A stretch of 64,000 bases of DNA, taken from positions 186,001-250,000 of the forward strand of contig NZ_JABXOF010000011.1 in NCBI RefSeq assembly GCF_013375155.1, given 5' to 3'. This document shows positions 62,608 through 64,000 of this stretch, piece after piece (the first letter of the stretch is position 1; the number at the start of each line of letters is the position of its first letter). The notes under the pieces are model-generated. The model did no database searches and was not told the DNA's origin. It saw only the letters and a program-made list of their open reading frames with translations. The position numbers and the translations under genes were made by a program. The DNA is from Serratia ureilytica (GTDB taxonomy: Bacteria; Pseudomonadota; Gammaproteobacteria; Enterobacterales; Enterobacteriaceae).

Positions 62608-63020
62608 AATTGTGGAAACGTGAAACATCGCTGGAGCAGCTGAACCGCGCCGGCGACGGCTGCATGGTCAGCCATGTGGGCATCGAGTTTACTCAGCTGG
62701 GCGAGGATTTCCTGGAAGCCACCATGCCGGTGGACGGCCGCACCCGGCAGCCGTTCGGGCTGTTGCACGGCGGGGCGTCGGTGGTGCTGGCGGAATCGAT
62801 GGGCTCGATGGCCGGCTACCTGTGCAGCGAAGGCGAACAGAAGGTGGTAGGGCTGGAGATCAACGCCAACCACCTGCGGGCGGTGTTCGATGGCCAGGTG
62901 CGCGGGGTGTGCCGCGCACTGCACGTTGGCCGCCGTCATCAGGTGTGGCAGATAGAGATCTTCGACGCGCGCGATCGGCTGTGCTGCACCTCGCGTCTGA
63001 CCACGGCGGTCATCGACTGA
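62604..63020 (+). CDS. menI: 1,4-dihydroxy-2-naphthoyl-CoA hydrolase
   Basis: A 138-residue hot-dog thioesterase that releases DHNA for menaquinone synthesis (E. coli YdiI/MenI). RQPFGLLHGGASVVLAESMGSMAGYL carries the catalytic Glu, and VVGLEINANHLRAV is typical. The GTG start overlaps the ydiJ stop (GTGA). A CCGCAGG/CCTGCGG hairpin at 63034-63054 lies between its stop and the converging gene and may end both transcripts. Confidence 0.95.
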   Translation: MKLWKRETSLEQLNRAGDGCMVSHVGIEFTQLGEDFLEATMPVDGRTRQPFGLLHGGASVVLAESMGSMAGYLCSEGEQKVVGLEINANHLRAVFDGQVRGVCRALHVGRRHQVWQIEIFDARDRLCCTSRLTTAVID

Positions 63021-63065
63021 TCCCCGCCGGTTTCCGCAGGCGATCGGCCTGCGGAGCGCTTCGTT

Positions 63066-63470
63066 TTACAGCTGAAACGGCACGCGTTTGACGAAGTCCT
63101 TCTGAAACGCGTTCGCCTTCTCCCAGGTGCCTTCCATCGCATATTTTTGGCAGATCAGCGTCAGCGTGTGGCGGGCGAAGTGGTAGCTTTGCACCCGAAA
63201 CAGCTGGCAGCGCTGCGGATTGTTGATCTCGACGATCAGCCGGTTGTGCAGCTTGCTGAGCGCGTGCAGATAGCTGTCATCATCGCCGTTCTCCAGGCAA
63301 AGATTGGCCATGGTGAGGCTGACGCTGTTGTACCGCTTCAGATGATCAATATTGCATTCCGGGCGGCGCAGCGCCGCTTCGGCCATATAAAAGTCCACCG
63401 TGGCGTCGCGCACGCTGAATTTGTAGTCATCAATCTTGCCCAGCAACCATGCGTTGATCGAAAGAGTCAT
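63066..63470 (-). CDS. Fur-box gene, small soluble helical protein of unknown function
   Basis: A 134-residue protein with no signal peptide or membrane span and mixed helical character (VRDATVDFYMAEAALRRPE, SLTMANLCLENGDDDSYLHAL, WEKANAFQKDFVKRVPFQL). No family recognised. The ATG at 63470 is preferred; the longer TTG start would enter the Fur box. A near-perfect Fur box ends 23 bases upstream, so iron repression is likely. It lies between menI and sufA, in the interval where E. coli has ydiH, to which it shows no obvious likeness. Confidence 0.7.
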   Translation of the reverse strand: MTLSINAWLLGKIDDYKFSVRDATVDFYMAEAALRRPECNIDHLKRYNSVSLTMANLCLENGDDDSYLHALSKLHNRLIVEINNPQRCQLFRVQSYHFARHTLTLICQKYAMEGTWEKANAFQKDFVKRVPFQL

Positions 63471-63492
63471 TGGCTTCGCGCTCAAATTCAAA

Positions 63493-63511
63493 TTGAATGA
63501 TAATCATTATC
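63493..63511. promoter_or_regulatory. Fur box of the 63.1 kb gene
   Basis: TTGAATGATAATCATTATC matches 16 of 19 consensus positions, including the full ATGATAATCATTAT core. Confidence 0.85.
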
Positions 63512-63519
63512 ATATAAAC

Positions 63520-63918
63520 TGCCGCGTTGCCGATCAATCCCCGTGGCGGCGTTTTTTCATTCCATGGGGGTAAAAGGCCATCGACGGCCCAACTTAACCC
63601 AGAGCGACTAAACTTTAACTTAAAGGCCGCGCCTTGCGCCGCGGCGCAAAATGCCGATAAACGCACATTTACGACAGACAGAATGCAGAAATAGGTATTT
63701 TCTATGAATGTTTAGATCGGCAACGCACCGCGGCGCTGTAACGCTGACGGGCCACCGGGGAGTGCGGTACGGTGATGCAGGATAAAGAACAAATTCATAG
63801 GGATAGCATGCACGCCTTGCCGCCACACGCCGCAAGCCGCCACGGATGTCCCGCTGGCTTGCCGCACGCCGCAGCGAAAAACCGCGCTCGCGGCGGATAC
63901 CCCCGCAAAACAAACGGT
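63520..63918. other. intergenic region ahead of sufA
   Basis: No supported gene. A 48-codon frame from 63775 lacks a ribosome-binding site, and minus-strand frames are Arg-rich shadows. OxyR or IscR sites of suf would be expected here but could not be assigned by eye. Confidence 0.4.
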
Positions 63919-63937
63919 TGAAGTGATAATCGTTATC
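63919..63937. promoter_or_regulatory. Fur-like box of the suf operon
   Basis: The segment includes GTGATAATCGTTATCAC (palindromic arms GTGATAA/TTATCAC; 14 of 19 Fur positions) about 60 bp upstream of sufA. Fur represses suf in E. coli. Confidence 0.65.
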
Positions 63938-63995
63938 ACTAACATATAAGTAACCCAGATTGGCTGTGGCCAAACACGAGTGTGAGGTAGACCCT

Positions 63996-64000
63996 ATGCA
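63996..64000 (+). CDS. sufA: start of sufA (Fe-S assembly scaffold), truncated by window edge
   Basis: Only ATGCA is present. The call rests on GAGG eight bases upstream, the Fur-like box, and the conserved order ydiJ-menI-...-sufA. It is an inference from context, not from protein sequence. Confidence 0.5.

Noticed and set aside
63775-63921. 48-codon ORF upstream of sufA
   Set aside because: No ribosome-binding site, low-complexity Ala/His/Arg/Pro content, and overlap with the suf promoter region.

Overview
The window is a contiguous, GC-rich enterobacterial chromosome segment that best fits Serratia (a S. marcescens-like species). The reasons are the E. coli-type gene order of the backbone (ydjN-ydjM-yniCBA; thrS-infC-rpmI-rplT-pheMST-ihfA-btuCED; nlpC-ydiV-ydiU; aroH-ppsR-ppsA-rprA-ydiK-ydiJ-menI-suf) and several loci absent from E. 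coli K-12 at these places: a hemPR-hmuSTUV haem operon, sitABCD, a three-subunit gluconate dehydrogenase, and the arn operon between btuD and nlpC. No tRNA, rRNA, CRISPR array or intact insertion sequence was seen.

Layout. 1-6.6 kb: end of phnX, cystine importer tcyP, LexA-box gene ydjM, phosphatase hxpB, an unusual HdeD-like/Cys-His fusion protein, yniB and yniA. 6.8-10.4 kb: Mn/Fe importer sitABCD behind a Fur box. 10.5-11.6 kb: an orphan GhoS-like protein and the lytic transglycosylase emtA. 11.7-15.8 kb: periplasmic gluconate 2-dehydrogenase operon behind a GntR-type palindrome. 15.9-21.8 kb: SdaC-like permease, solitary Fur-box siderophore-binding protein, marC and three membrane proteins of unknown function. 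21.9-29.3 kb: the translation cluster with its classical regulatory devices (thrS operator, AUU start of infC, pheM attenuator). 29.4-32.8 kb: a tiny lipoprotein, a DUF2502 protein and btuCED. 32.8-40.6 kb: arnBCADTEF for lipid A modification, with PmrA- and PhoP-like boxes. 40.7-45.2 kb: nlpC, lplA, ydiV, selO. 45.2-45.9 kb: an inverted-repeat-rich non-coding island with degenerate phage-type (Ash/Icd-like) reading frames. 45.9-52.1 kb: haem uptake operon. 52.2-59.3 kb: glutathione peroxidase, aroH, ppsR/ppsA, sRNA rprA with RcsB box, ydiK. 59.5-64 kb: ydiJ, menI, a Fur-box gene of unknown function, and the first codons of sufA.

Themes. Iron and manganese dominate: Fur-like boxes lie before sitA, the solitary binding protein, hemP, the unknown gene at 63.1-63.5 kb, and sufA. 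Envelope stress and modification (arn, rprA, emtA, nlpC) and central carbon or aromatic metabolism (gluconate oxidation, ppsA/ppsR, aroH, ydiJ) form the rest. The points most worth following are the HdeD/Cys-His fusion, the orphan GhoS, the Asp-to-Asn change in YniA, the Fur-box orphan next to suf, the 43-residue lipoprotein, and the inverted-repeat island. All functional calls come from sequence recognition without database searches.
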